Source of the DNA: an uncultured Burkholderiaceae bacterium
Lineage (GTDB): Bacteria; Pseudomonadota; Gammaproteobacteria; Burkholderiales; Burkholderiaceae
Length of the DNA: 64,000 nucleotides
Direction of reading: 5' to 3'
Assembly (NCBI GenBank): GCA_937871985.1
Contig: CALMPB010000274.1
Coordinates: forward strand, 1-64,000
In this document: positions 19,934 to 27,625 of the stretch, piece after piece
Position numbering within the stretch: position 1 is the first letter of the stretch
How the letters are laid out: the number at the start of each line of letters is the position of its first letter
The notes under the pieces: model-generated
Seen by the model: the letters and a program-made list of their open reading frames with translations, nothing else
The model's database searches: none
What the model was told of the DNA's origin: nothing
Position numbers and translations under genes: made by a program

Positions 19934-20935
19934 ATGAAAAGCATAAAGCACCTCAAAAAAATATGTTTATGTTTCGTGTTGCTGTGCACGGGAGGCGTTG
20001 CATCAGCCGCTCAATACACGATGAAAATCGGCACGGCTACGATCAATGATGCCCAGCATGAATGGATGAAGCGATTCGCGGCTCAGGTGGAGAAGGATTC
20101 GGGAAACCGAATCAAAGTAGATATTTTTCCTGCCAGCCAGTTGGGGTCCATACCCAAAACCATTGAGCAGGTTCAATTCAATTCCGCACAGGGATGGATC
20201 GGCCCGGCCGAGTTTCTGAGTGGTGTCGATTCCCGGTTCGGCGTTATCGGCTCTCCCGGCATCTTCCGAGATGTCGAGCATGTGACGAAAGTGATCAACG
20301 ATGAAAAATTCTCGACGGTGGCGCTGAAGATCGGGGAGAAGAAGGGCATAGAGGGCCTCGGGATGTTCATATCCGGGCCAGTGTCTTTTGTGTCGTCCCG
20401 GCCATTGAGCACTCTTGCCGACTTCAAGGGTATGAAAATCCGTGTCACCGCTTCGGCGATCCAGATGGAGCAAGTCAAGGAAATGGGGGCGTCCGCCGTT
20501 CCCATGTCACTGGGTGAGGTATTGCCCGCGCTCCAGCAGGGCGCGCTGGATGGCGTCATGGGCAACGCGCCTGTTTTTGCAAATCTGCACTATTACGGCG
20601 TGGCAAAGAATCAGTTGCTTACCGACCAGTCCATGTATGTGTCGTATGTGGCGGTCAGTCGTATATGGCTGGATGCGTTGCCGCCCGACCTGCGCAAGGT
20701 GGTCGAGGACGACGCTCGAAAGGTCAGCGTCGGAATTTACGATTTCGCGAAGAATGAGATAGAAAGGAGCCTGGATGAATGGCGCAAGGGGGGAGGAACC
20801 ATAACCCGGTTGTCCAGCACAGATCAGGCCGCGCTTTTCAAATTGCTCAAGCCTGTGGGACGCAAGATTGCAAGCCGGAAACCGGCCGACCTCAAATTCT
20901 TTGATTTGATGACGGAGGTTGCCGATCGGTATTGA
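19934..20935 (+). CDS. TRAP transporter periplasmic solute-binding protein (DctP family)
   Basis: The 333-residue product binds the substrate in the periplasm and delivers it to the TRAP permease. It starts at the ATG at 19934, just after AAAGGAG; an upstream open frame overlaps the DctM gene and is not used. A signal peptide covers about residues 1-26 with cleavage near ASA-AQ. Family features are KIGTATINDAQHEWMKRFA, VDIFPASQLGSIPKTIEQV, and KGMKIRVTASAIQMEQVKEMG, which contains the Arg that usually clamps a carboxylate. The ligand is therefore probably an organic acid. Overall fold and length are normal. Confidence 0.94.
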   Translation: MKSIKHLKKICLCFVLLCTGGVASAAQYTMKIGTATINDAQHEWMKRFAAQVEKDSGNRIKVDIFPASQLGSIPKTIEQVQFNSAQGWIGPAEFLSGVDSRFGVIGSPGIFRDVEHVTKVINDEKFSTVALKIGEKKGIEGLGMFISGPVSFVSSRPLSTLADFKGMKIRVTASAIQMEQVKEMGASAVPMSLGEVLPALQQGALDGVMGNAPVFANLHYYGVAKNQLLTDQSMYVSYVAVSRIWLDALPPDLRKVVEDDARKVSVGIYDFAKNEIERSLDEWRKGGGTITRLSSTDQAALFKLLKPVGRKIASRKPADLKFFDLMTEVADRY

Positions 20936-20991
20936 GTGTTCGGGTGAAAGTAGATAGAAGTCTTCGAGAAACGATAGAAAGCGAGAGAACC

Positions 20992-21750
20992 ATGGGAAAG
21001 CTAGTAGGTAAAGTGGCGGTTGTGACGGGAGCGGCGCAGGGTATTGGCGCGGAGTATGCGCGCGCATTGTCCAAGGAGGGAGCTCAGATCGTCATTGCAG
21101 ATGTGATCAATTCCGATTCGATAGTTGCCGAGCTGGTTTCGAACGGCCATCGTGCCATAGGCGTGGAGTGCGATGTTGCTTCCTATCAGTCGTGCGAAGC
21201 ATTGATGAATACGGCAATTGCGAGTTTTGGCCGCATCGACATACTTGTGAACAACGCGGCCCGGTTCGCCTCTATTCAGCGCAAACCGTTCTTCGAGCTT
21301 GAGGGCGACGAATGGGACGGCGTTATGGCTGTCAATGTGAGGGGGCCATTCAATTGCGTCAAGGCAGCGTTTCCCCATATGAAGCGTCAGGAATGCGGGA
21401 AAATCGTGAACATATCCTCGGCGACGGTTTTTTCCGGCACGCCGGGGATGCTCCATTACGTAACCTCGAAAGGGGCGGTCGTCGCCTTCACCCGCGCTTT
21501 GGCAAGGGAGCTTGGCGCATTCGGAATCGTGGTCAATGGTTTGGCGCCGGGGCTCACCATGAGCGACGGCTTGCTGGCGCAAAAGGATGCACTGAAGGTG
21601 TACTCGGAGATCGCGCTCGCTTCAAGGGCCCTGAAGCGCGAGCAACTGCCATGCGACCTGAACGGTGCATTGCTCTATCTGGTTTCCGATGACAGCAACT
21701 TCATGACTGGCCAGACCATTGTCGTTGATGGCGGCTATGTGATGCGTTAA
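20992..21750 (+). CDS. Short-chain dehydrogenase/reductase (SDR)
   Basis: A 252-residue classical SDR: NAD(P)-binding motif TGAAQGIG near residue 12, NNAA near 84, an active-site Ser in NISSATVFSG, and YVTSK as the YxxxK catalytic pair. It ends with the usual FMTGQTIVVDGGYVMR. It would oxidise an alcohol or dihydrodiol, or reduce a ketone, in the island's pathway. I placed the start at 20992, after GAGAG. An in-frame GTG near the DctP stop would add 20 residues without family support. The exact substrate is unknown. Confidence 0.9.
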   Translation: MGKLVGKVAVVTGAAQGIGAEYARALSKEGAQIVIADVINSDSIVAELVSNGHRAIGVECDVASYQSCEALMNTAIASFGRIDILVNNAARFASIQRKPFFELEGDEWDGVMAVNVRGPFNCVKAAFPHMKRQECGKIVNISSATVFSGTPGMLHYVTSKGAVVAFTRALARELGAFGIVVNGLAPGLTMSDGLLAQKDALKVYSEIALASRALKREQLPCDLNGALLYLVSDDSNFMTGQTIVVDGGYVMR

Positions 21751-21770
21751 GGGCGCTAGAGGAGATAAGT

Positions 21771-22802
21771 ATGTATTTGAAGAACGGTTGGTACGCAGCG
21801 GCCTGGAGCCACGAACTTCAGGAAAAGCCATTGGGGCGCACATATCTGGAGCAGAAAGTTGTGCTTTTCAGAACGCAGAGCGGCACTGCGGCAGCACTCG
21901 AAGATAAATGCTGTCATCGGGCTGCGCCCCTTTCCAAGGGCGAGGTCGTGGGCGACGCGCTGGCGTGCGGCTACCATGGCTTGCAATTCGCCGTCGACGG
22001 TAAATGCGTGTTGATTCCCAGCCAGGAACGGATCCCCGCCAAGGCGCGGGTGCCGAGCTATCCCGTCGTCGAGCGATGGGGGGTAATCTGGATCTGGATG
22101 GGCGACCCTGAATTGGCCGATGAAACGAGCATCCCCGAGCTGCCCTGGCTCGAGAGCGCGGATTGGGTTGCCACGCCTGGCTATCTTCACCTGCGGGCAA
22201 ATTATCAGTTGCTGATAGATAACCTTTTGGACTTGACCCATGTCAGCTATGTGCACAAAGGCACCATAGCGGGAGACCCACGGGAAGCCAGCATACCCAC
22301 GAAACTCGAGCCGCTTGAAAACGGCGTCAAGGTCGGGCGGCTCATGCTCGACATACAGCCGCCGCCTCTGTTTGCCAAGGCGGGAGACATTGCCGGCAAT
22401 GTCGACAGGTGGCAGTGGGTGACGTGGCGGGCTCCCACAACAGTCTATCTCGACGTAGGTTGTGCACCTACGGGAACAGGGGTTCCCGAGGGGGATCGAA
22501 GCGCGGGGATCACCATATGGTCCACGCACCTGATTACGCCCGAAACCGAAACAAGCAGCCACTATTTGTTCTGCTATGCCCGAAATTTCAAGCTGGACGA
22601 TGCGGATATGTCCAGGTTGCTGTACGAGGGCTCGAAAGCGACTTTCCAACAGGATGCGGAAATGCTCGAGGCCGAGCAGGAGAACCTGACAGGCGGAAGC
22701 ATCGAAGGGTTGCTGGATCTGGGCGCGGACGCCGCCCAGCTTCGGATGCGGCGATTGCTGGCCGAGTTGATTGGCCGGGAACAGCAACGAAGCTCATCGT
22801 GA
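21771..22802 (+). CDS. Rieske non-heme iron oxygenase (VanA-like oxygenase component)
   Basis: A 343-residue aromatic-ring oxygenase subunit of the vanillate demethylase type. The Rieske [2Fe-2S] ligands are C47/H49 (CCH) and C66/H69 (CGYH). The mononuclear iron site has H157 and H162 in DLTHVSYVH, with D295 as the likely third ligand, and D154 as the bridging acid. Enzymes of this type demethylate methoxy-aromatics or hydroxylate rings. They need a reductase, and none is encoded in the island. It has a strong GAGGAGA ribosome binding site and lies 20 bases after the SDR gene. Confidence 0.92.
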   Translation: MYLKNGWYAAAWSHELQEKPLGRTYLEQKVVLFRTQSGTAAALEDKCCHRAAPLSKGEVVGDALACGYHGLQFAVDGKCVLIPSQERIPAKARVPSYPVVERWGVIWIWMGDPELADETSIPELPWLESADWVATPGYLHLRANYQLLIDNLLDLTHVSYVHKGTIAGDPREASIPTKLEPLENGVKVGRLMLDIQPPPLFAKAGDIAGNVDRWQWVTWRAPTTVYLDVGCAPTGTGVPEGDRSAGITIWSTHLITPETETSSHYLFCYARNFKLDDADMSRLLYEGSKATFQQDAEMLEAEQENLTGGSIEGLLDLGADAAQLRMRRLLAELIGREQQRSSS

Positions 22803-22848
22803 TATTGGTATTTTTTTAAGGCGACGCGATACGGATTAAAGGAAATTT

Positions 22849-23658
22849 ATGCTTATCAAGTGCGAAAGCCATACTGTCCATGTCGACATGCTGGGAAATC
22901 CGGATGATCCCGTCGTGTGTTTTCTTCATCCATTGGCTGCCGACAGCGGCATGTGGGCTGCTCAGATTCCCGCCATGCTTGCAAGCGGCTTTCGTTGCCT
23001 GCGGATCGACTTTCGCGGCCACGGAGGCACAGCGTTCGGCAACGATCCCGTGACACTCGATACTTTGGTTGACGATGTGCGGCACGTCGTCGAGACGCTA
23101 CAGGTGGGGCGCGTTCATGTCGTCGGCTTGTCAGTGGGCGGGGTTGTGGCCCAGGGGCTATCCGCCAAATACGGCCACTTAGTCGAGTCGATGGTGCTGA
23201 GCGATTGCATGGCGGAGTCTTTGCCCGAGGGCGTTGTGGCCTGGAAGGCCCGTCAAGCGGCGGCGCAAAAAGCGGGCGGGCTCGAGTCCATGGCCGATCT
23301 TATGCTCTCGAAATGGGTGAATGAACGTTTGCGTAGCGAAAATCCACCAGCATGGCAGGCACTGCGCAGCACTTTGGCAGCCACCTCAGTGGAGGGATTC
23401 GTGGCGATGGCCGAGATCATGCAGCACTTCAGTTTCGTCCAGTCGCTGCCCACCGTCACTTGTCCATCGCTCGTCCTGTGCGGTGAGAGCGACGAGTTAA
23501 GCCCCCCAGCGCAAGTGCGACGTATTGCAGAATTGATTCCTCATGCGCGATTTGAGTTGATACCGGGGGGGCGGCATTTTTCCAATGTGGACGAAGCCAA
23601 GCGTTTCAACCGTGTTCTTTGCGGATGGTTGGCCGGCCTCAGCAAGGCACAGCCATGA
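22849..23658 (+). CDS. Alpha/beta-hydrolase (PcaD/NicD-like)
   Basis: A 269-residue alpha/beta-hydrolase with an intact catalytic triad: Ser95 in GLSVGG, Asp215 in GESDELSPP and His243 in GGRHFSN. The oxyanion-side FLHPLAADSGMW and RIDFRGHGG loops are typical of 3-oxoadipate enol-lactonase (PcaD) and its relatives, including N-formylmaleamate deformylase NicD. It could open a lactone or cleave a ring-cleavage product. Its stop overlaps the next start as ATGA, so it is coupled to the DUF2848 gene. AAAGGA precedes the start. Confidence 0.87.
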   Translation: MLIKCESHTVHVDMLGNPDDPVVCFLHPLAADSGMWAAQIPAMLASGFRCLRIDFRGHGGTAFGNDPVTLDTLVDDVRHVVETLQVGRVHVVGLSVGGVVAQGLSAKYGHLVESMVLSDCMAESLPEGVVAWKARQAAAQKAGGLESMADLMLSKWVNERLRSENPPAWQALRSTLAATSVEGFVAMAEIMQHFSFVQSLPTVTCPSLVLCGESDELSPPAQVRRIAELIPHARFELIPGGRHFSNVDEAKRFNRVLCGWLAGLSKAQP

Positions 23659-24356
23659 CGACAGCGAGAACGACATTGCACTTTACCGCCCACGATCAAA
23701 ATGGAGAGCGGCTGCTCGAGGTAGCGATTCAGGATCTGATAGTGGCTGGTTGGACTGGACGCGATCCGGCTTCTGTCGAAGCGCACATCGTCGAGCTGGA
23801 AAAGCTGGGGGTTGCTCGCCCCAGCACAACGCCGCTGTTTTATCGCGGGTCGGCGTCGTTATTGACCCAGGCCCGCGAGATCGAGGTGGTAGGCGGCAAC
23901 TCCAGCGGCGAAGTCGAGCCCGTCATTATTTATGCAGGGGATGTCTTGTGGCTTGGACTGGGGTCGGATCATACGGACCGCGACATGGAGACCAGGAGCG
24001 TTGCGCTTTCGAAGCAATTGTGTGCAAAGCCCATCTCTAAAACGCTTTGGAACTTGGACGATATTTCCGGGCATTGGGATCAGCTCATCGTCCGCTCCTG
24101 GGCGAGTCGGGACGGAAAGCGTCGTTTGTATCAGGAGGGGGCATTGCGGAACATGCGCCATCCCGCGGATTTGATGGAACTGTATGCGAGAGGCGACGGG
24201 AAGCTGTCGCAGGGAACGGCGATGTTTTGCGGGACTGTTCCTGTCACAGGTGAAATCGCCCCGGCCGATTTTTTCGAGATGGAGATCGAAGACCCCGTTC
24301 TAAAGCGCAAGATCATTCATAACTATCGCCCCATCGAATTGCCTATCGTGGGCTAA
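23655..24356 (+). CDS. DUF2848 family protein
   Basis: A 233-residue protein that I recognise as DUF2848 from WTGRD, HIVELEKLGVARPSTTPLFYR, SSGEVEPV, GSDHTDRDMETR, SKQLCAKPI and MFCGTVP. No function is established for the family that I know of. The pattern of acidic residues (GEVE), then GSDHTD, then a conserved Lys (SKQ) loosely recalls the metal site of the fumarylacetoacetate hydrolase fold. I treat that as a guess. The start at 23655 overlaps the hydrolase stop. Codon use and spacing fit membership in the catabolic operon. Confidence 0.8.
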   Translation: MTTARTTLHFTAHDQNGERLLEVAIQDLIVAGWTGRDPASVEAHIVELEKLGVARPSTTPLFYRGSASLLTQAREIEVVGGNSSGEVEPVIIYAGDVLWLGLGSDHTDRDMETRSVALSKQLCAKPISKTLWNLDDISGHWDQLIVRSWASRDGKRRLYQEGALRNMRHPADLMELYARGDGKLSQGTAMFCGTVPVTGEIAPADFFEMEIEDPVLKRKIIHNYRPIELPIVG

Positions 24357-24369
24357 AGGAGAATCAGAC

Positions 24370-24756
24370 ATGCCAATGAATAAGCCGCATCTTGAGTTCC
24401 ACACTGTCGATATGGAGACCGGATGGGAGACGCCGCCCGGATATCCCAAAGGAATTCAGCAGAAAATTCTCGCCAGCGATCTGGACGAGGTCAAAAAAAT
24501 GGGAAGCCGAACCCGTTTGCTGCGTTTCCAGCCCGGGGCTTTTACGACAGCACCGTTTGTGCATGATCATTGGGAAGAGGTCTTCTTGATGACCGGCGGA
24601 TTAACCGTAGGGAACGATGCGAACGGGAACGGAGGAGAGGTATTCCCGCCGCAAACCTACGCATGTCGTCCGCCAGGTGCCGTGCATGGGCCGTTCAAGT
24701 CCGACACGGGCTGCGTGTTGTTCGAAATCCATTACTACGACGAAAGCGCAAAGTAG
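24370..24756 (+). CDS. Small cupin-domain protein
   Basis: A 128-residue single-domain cupin with a plausible metal site: H65 and H67 (HDH), E69 or E70 in motif 1, and H106 in motif 2 (PPGAVHGPF). Small cupins of this type include dioxygenases, isomerases and sensor-like ChrR proteins. In this island it is the only candidate for a ring-cleaving or other metal-dependent step apart from the Rieske enzyme, so a catalytic role is possible but unproven. It has a strong AAAGGAG ribosome binding site and lies 13 bases after DUF2848. Confidence 0.8.
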   Translation: MPMNKPHLEFHTVDMETGWETPPGYPKGIQQKILASDLDEVKKMGSRTRLLRFQPGAFTTAPFVHDHWEEVFLMTGGLTVGNDANGNGGEVFPPQTYACRPPGAVHGPFKSDTGCVLFEIHYYDESAK

Positions 24757-24765
24757 GTAACTTCC

Positions 24766-25695
24766 ATGACGTTGAAAATAGCGGTTCCAGACCTTATCTC
24801 AAACTCCTATTTCCCTGCCGAGGCAGCCGTCGAGCTTGGTTTCTTCAAGGCCGAGGGGATCGACATGGAGCTTGAGTTGATATTTCCGGTGGACAAGGCC
24901 TACCATGCTTTGCGCGATGGCAAAGTGGATTTTGTCGCCGGCTCCGCCCATTCGGCCCTTTCCGCATTCCCCGAATGGAAGGGAGTAAAGCTGCTTTGCG
25001 CTCAGGGCCAAGGCATGTATTGGTTCCTGGTCATGCGTTCGGATATTTCTCCGAACAGAAATGATCTGAGCGTTGTAAAAGGACGAAAAATTGGCGCGGC
25101 GCCATGGGTTGACATGGGGCTTCGGCAACTTTTAGTGGAAGGCGGCATCGACATTGAAAAAGACGAGGTGCAGATCGCCCCGGTGCCGGGCACAGGCGCG
25201 GTCAATGTGAATTTTGGAGTTACCGCTGCCAAAGCCTTGGCCGATGGAAAAATCGATGGTTTTTGGGCCAACGGAATGGGCGCTGAAGTTGCTGTGCGCA
25301 ATGGCGTCGGTACGGTCGTCCTCGATATCCGGCGTGGAGATGGGCCGCCGGCATGTTTCAACTATACGATGTCGTCGGTTGCCGCAACTGATGCCTTGAT
25401 CGAGCGTTCGCCGGACGTGGCAGCAGCGGTCGTGCGCGCAATCAGGAAAACTCAAAATGCTCTTAAGCGCGATTACACGCGGGCGTCCGAGGTCGGCAAG
25501 AAATTATTCCCTCCGTCCGAGGCTCCCTTGCTCGCAGAACTGGTGCGTCGCGACCTTCCTTATTACGATACGGCCATCTCCGAAGCGTTTGTCGCGGGAA
25601 TGAATGCCTTTGCTCGTAACGTAGGAATCCTTAAGGGAAGTCCATCGTATGGCGATGTGGTTGCCGTTCAGTTCCAAAGTTCCGATTCAGTCTGA
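24766..25695 (+). CDS. NMT1/SsuA-like substrate-binding domain protein without signal peptide
   Basis: A 309-residue protein with the periplasmic-binding fold of NMT1/SsuA/TauA proteins: EAAVELGFFKAEGIDMELELI, LRDGKVDFVAGSAHSALSAF, and GRKIGAAPWVDMGLRQLLVEGGI. The N-terminus (MTLKIAVPDLISNSYF) goes straight into the fold and has no signal peptide or lipobox, so it should stay in the cytoplasm unless the true start is missed. No ABC permease or ATPase lies nearby. It may be a cytoplasmic enzyme or carrier of the THI5/NMT1 type rather than a transporter part. It starts 9 bases after the cupin stop. Confidence 0.75.
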   Translation: MTLKIAVPDLISNSYFPAEAAVELGFFKAEGIDMELELIFPVDKAYHALRDGKVDFVAGSAHSALSAFPEWKGVKLLCAQGQGMYWFLVMRSDISPNRNDLSVVKGRKIGAAPWVDMGLRQLLVEGGIDIEKDEVQIAPVPGTGAVNVNFGVTAAKALADGKIDGFWANGMGAEVAVRNGVGTVVLDIRRGDGPPACFNYTMSSVAATDALIERSPDVAAAVVRAIRKTQNALKRDYTRASEVGKKLFPPSEAPLLAELVRRDLPYYDTAISEAFVAGMNAFARNVGILKGSPSYGDVVAVQFQSSDSV

Positions 25696-25728
25696 CTTAC
25701 ACGAGTTTCGAGGCTATTCATTGCGTTT

Positions 25729-27069
25729 ATGCCAAAGCCGTCCATTACCACTACCATGCTGCACAAGAACCGCATCGCCGTCGACCAAGCGCTGGCCAGG
25801 ATCTCCGATACAGAGGGCCAGGGCTCTCGAACCTTTACCCGCGTCTACGCTGACGCGGCGCGTCTTGCTGCCGACACGGCCGATGCCATGGGCGGATTGG
25901 GGCTTGAGCAGCCTCCGCTTTCGGGAGTGCTGGTATCGGTGAAGGATCTATTCGACCTCAAAGGAGAGGTGACTCTTGCCGGCTCTCGGGCCTTGATGGA
26001 TAGCACTCCCGCAGATCAGGACGCGGAAGTCGTGCGGCGATTGCGGTGCGCAGGCGCGGCCATTATCGGGAAGACCAATATGACGGAATTCGCCTTTAGC
26101 GGACTCGGTCTCAACCCTCATTATGGTACGCCGCTGAATAGCTGGGATCGGGCCGGTGCGCGAATCCCGGGCGGCTCGTCTTCCGGCGCCGCCATCTCTA
26201 TTACAGATGGAATGGCGCAGGCCGCCATTGGCACCGACACGGGCGGCTCCTGCCGGATTCCCGCCGCGCTGAACGGTATTGTCGGGATGAAGCCCAGCGC
26301 CCAGAGCGTGCCTATGGCAGGAGCTTTTCCGCTGTCGTATAGCTACGATTCCATCGGGCCAATGGCAGCCGACGTCGAAATGTGCGCCCGCGTCTATGCA
26401 GTCCTGTGCAACGGGCCCTATTTGCTTGAGCGGATCGATCCATGCAGCATAACGCTCGGCATCGTTGGAAACTATGTTCTAGATGGAATGGATGCGACGG
26501 TAGGTCGGGCGTATGAGTCCGCTTTGCAAAGGCTTTCCCGAGCAGGGGTGGCGGTGCGTGAATTGACCCTTCCCGTGTTGGATGAGCTGCCCAGTTTATT
26601 TACAAATGGAGGGCTGGTCGCCGCGGAAGCGTATCAGCGGCATCGCGAATTACTGGAAGCACGCGAAGCGGAATACGACCCGCGCGTTTCGTCCCGGATC
26701 CGCCGAGGAGCGGCCATATCGTCCGCCGATTATATTGATTTGAAGCAGCTACGCCATAGGCTCATGGAGGAGTGGTCCTCTCAGACTCGTGGAAGGCAGA
26801 TGGTTTTGATGCCCACAGTACCCGTGGTTGCCCCAAAGATAAGCGATTTGAATGATGACGAAGCATACCAAAAAGCAAATCTGCTTATGTTGCGCAACCC
26901 AACCATCGCCAATGCTTTGAATGGTTGTTCGGTATCCATTCCCTGTCACGATTCTGGGGAGGCTCCCGTCGGCCTGATGCTCATGGGCGCCAATGGCAAT
27001 GATTGGCGACTGCTTTCCATCGCCCAGGCCTTGGAAGAAATATTAAAAGCGTGTCGTTCCCCGCATTGA
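25729..27069 (+). CDS. Amidase signature family hydrolase
   Basis: A 446-residue amidase with the Ser-cisSer-Lys triad: Lys72 in VSVKDLFD, cis-Ser150 in PGGSSSGA and nucleophile Ser174 in TDTGGSCRIPAA; the 24-residue spacing between the serines is canonical. Such enzymes hydrolyse amides to acid and ammonia. It is the last gene of the island, 33 bases after the NMT1-like gene. The ribosome binding site is poor, and a second ATG at 25756 is an alternative start. GatA is excluded because the gene stands alone without GatB or GatC. The likely substrate is an amide intermediate of the pathway. Confidence 0.9.
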   Translation: MPKPSITTTMLHKNRIAVDQALARISDTEGQGSRTFTRVYADAARLAADTADAMGGLGLEQPPLSGVLVSVKDLFDLKGEVTLAGSRALMDSTPADQDAEVVRRLRCAGAAIIGKTNMTEFAFSGLGLNPHYGTPLNSWDRAGARIPGGSSSGAAISITDGMAQAAIGTDTGGSCRIPAALNGIVGMKPSAQSVPMAGAFPLSYSYDSIGPMAADVEMCARVYAVLCNGPYLLERIDPCSITLGIVGNYVLDGMDATVGRAYESALQRLSRAGVAVRELTLPVLDELPSLFTNGGLVAAEAYQRHRELLEAREAEYDPRVSSRIRRGAAISSADYIDLKQLRHRLMEEWSSQTRGRQMVLMPTVPVVAPKISDLNDDEAYQKANLLMLRNPTIANALNGCSVSIPCHDSGEAPVGLMLMGANGNDWRLLSIAQALEEILKACRSPH

Positions 27070-27137
27070 GCGGCTTGGTGTAGCAAGGCTCAAGGCTATC
27101 ATGGCCATTCGGGTTTTGTGACGTTGGAGCAAGCCGC

Positions 27138-27575
27138 CTATACCCCGATATCCTCGTTCCACAGCTCCGGCTTCAAGTCGATGAAAGACTGCATCAGCCC
27201 GATGCAGTCGGCATCCTGCAGCACTTCGACCTTGACCCCGCGAGACCGTAGCAGGTCTTCATCGCCCATGAAGGTTTTGTTCTCGCCCACCACGATCTTC
27301 GGAATTCCGTACAGCAGGATTGCCCCGCTGCACATCGGGCAGGGCGACAGTGTCGTATAGAGAACCGATTCCTGGTAAACCTTGGCCGGTTGCCGGCCCG
27401 CGTTTTCGAAGGCGTCCATCTCGCCGTGCAGGATGGCGCTGCCTTTTTGCACGCGCCGGTTGTGGCCCCGGCCGATGATCTTGCCGTCGTGGACGATGAC
27501 CGAACCGATGGGAATGCCGCCTTCCGCCAGGCCGAGCCGGGCTTCTTCGATAGCCGCCAGCATAAAAGGATCCAT
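27138..27575 (-). CDS. Cytosine deaminase, yeast FCY1-like
   Basis: A 145-residue member of the cytidine/deoxycytidylate deaminase superfamily. Zinc-site residues are H50 and E52 (ILHGE) and C79 and C82 (PCPMC). It resembles the fungal cytosine deaminase FCY1 much more than bacterial CodA: GGIPIG, RGHNRRVQKGSA, YTTLSPCPMCSGAILLYGIPKIVVGEN and a C-terminal WNEDIG match from memory. It should convert cytosine to uracil; guanine deaminase or a related nucleobase activity is the alternative. The start at 27575 has AAGGAG. Its stop faces the amidase stop across 68 bases. Confidence 0.85.
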   Translation of the reverse strand: MDPFMLAAIEEARLGLAEGGIPIGSVIVHDGKIIGRGHNRRVQKGSAILHGEMDAFENAGRQPAKVYQESVLYTTLSPCPMCSGAILLYGIPKIVVGENKTFMGDEDLLRSRGVKVEVLQDADCIGLMQSFIDLKPELWNEDIGV

Positions 27576-27625
27576 GAGCCGCTCCTTCTTGGTTATGGGA
27601 ATATCGCGTTGCTGCTGGAATAATA

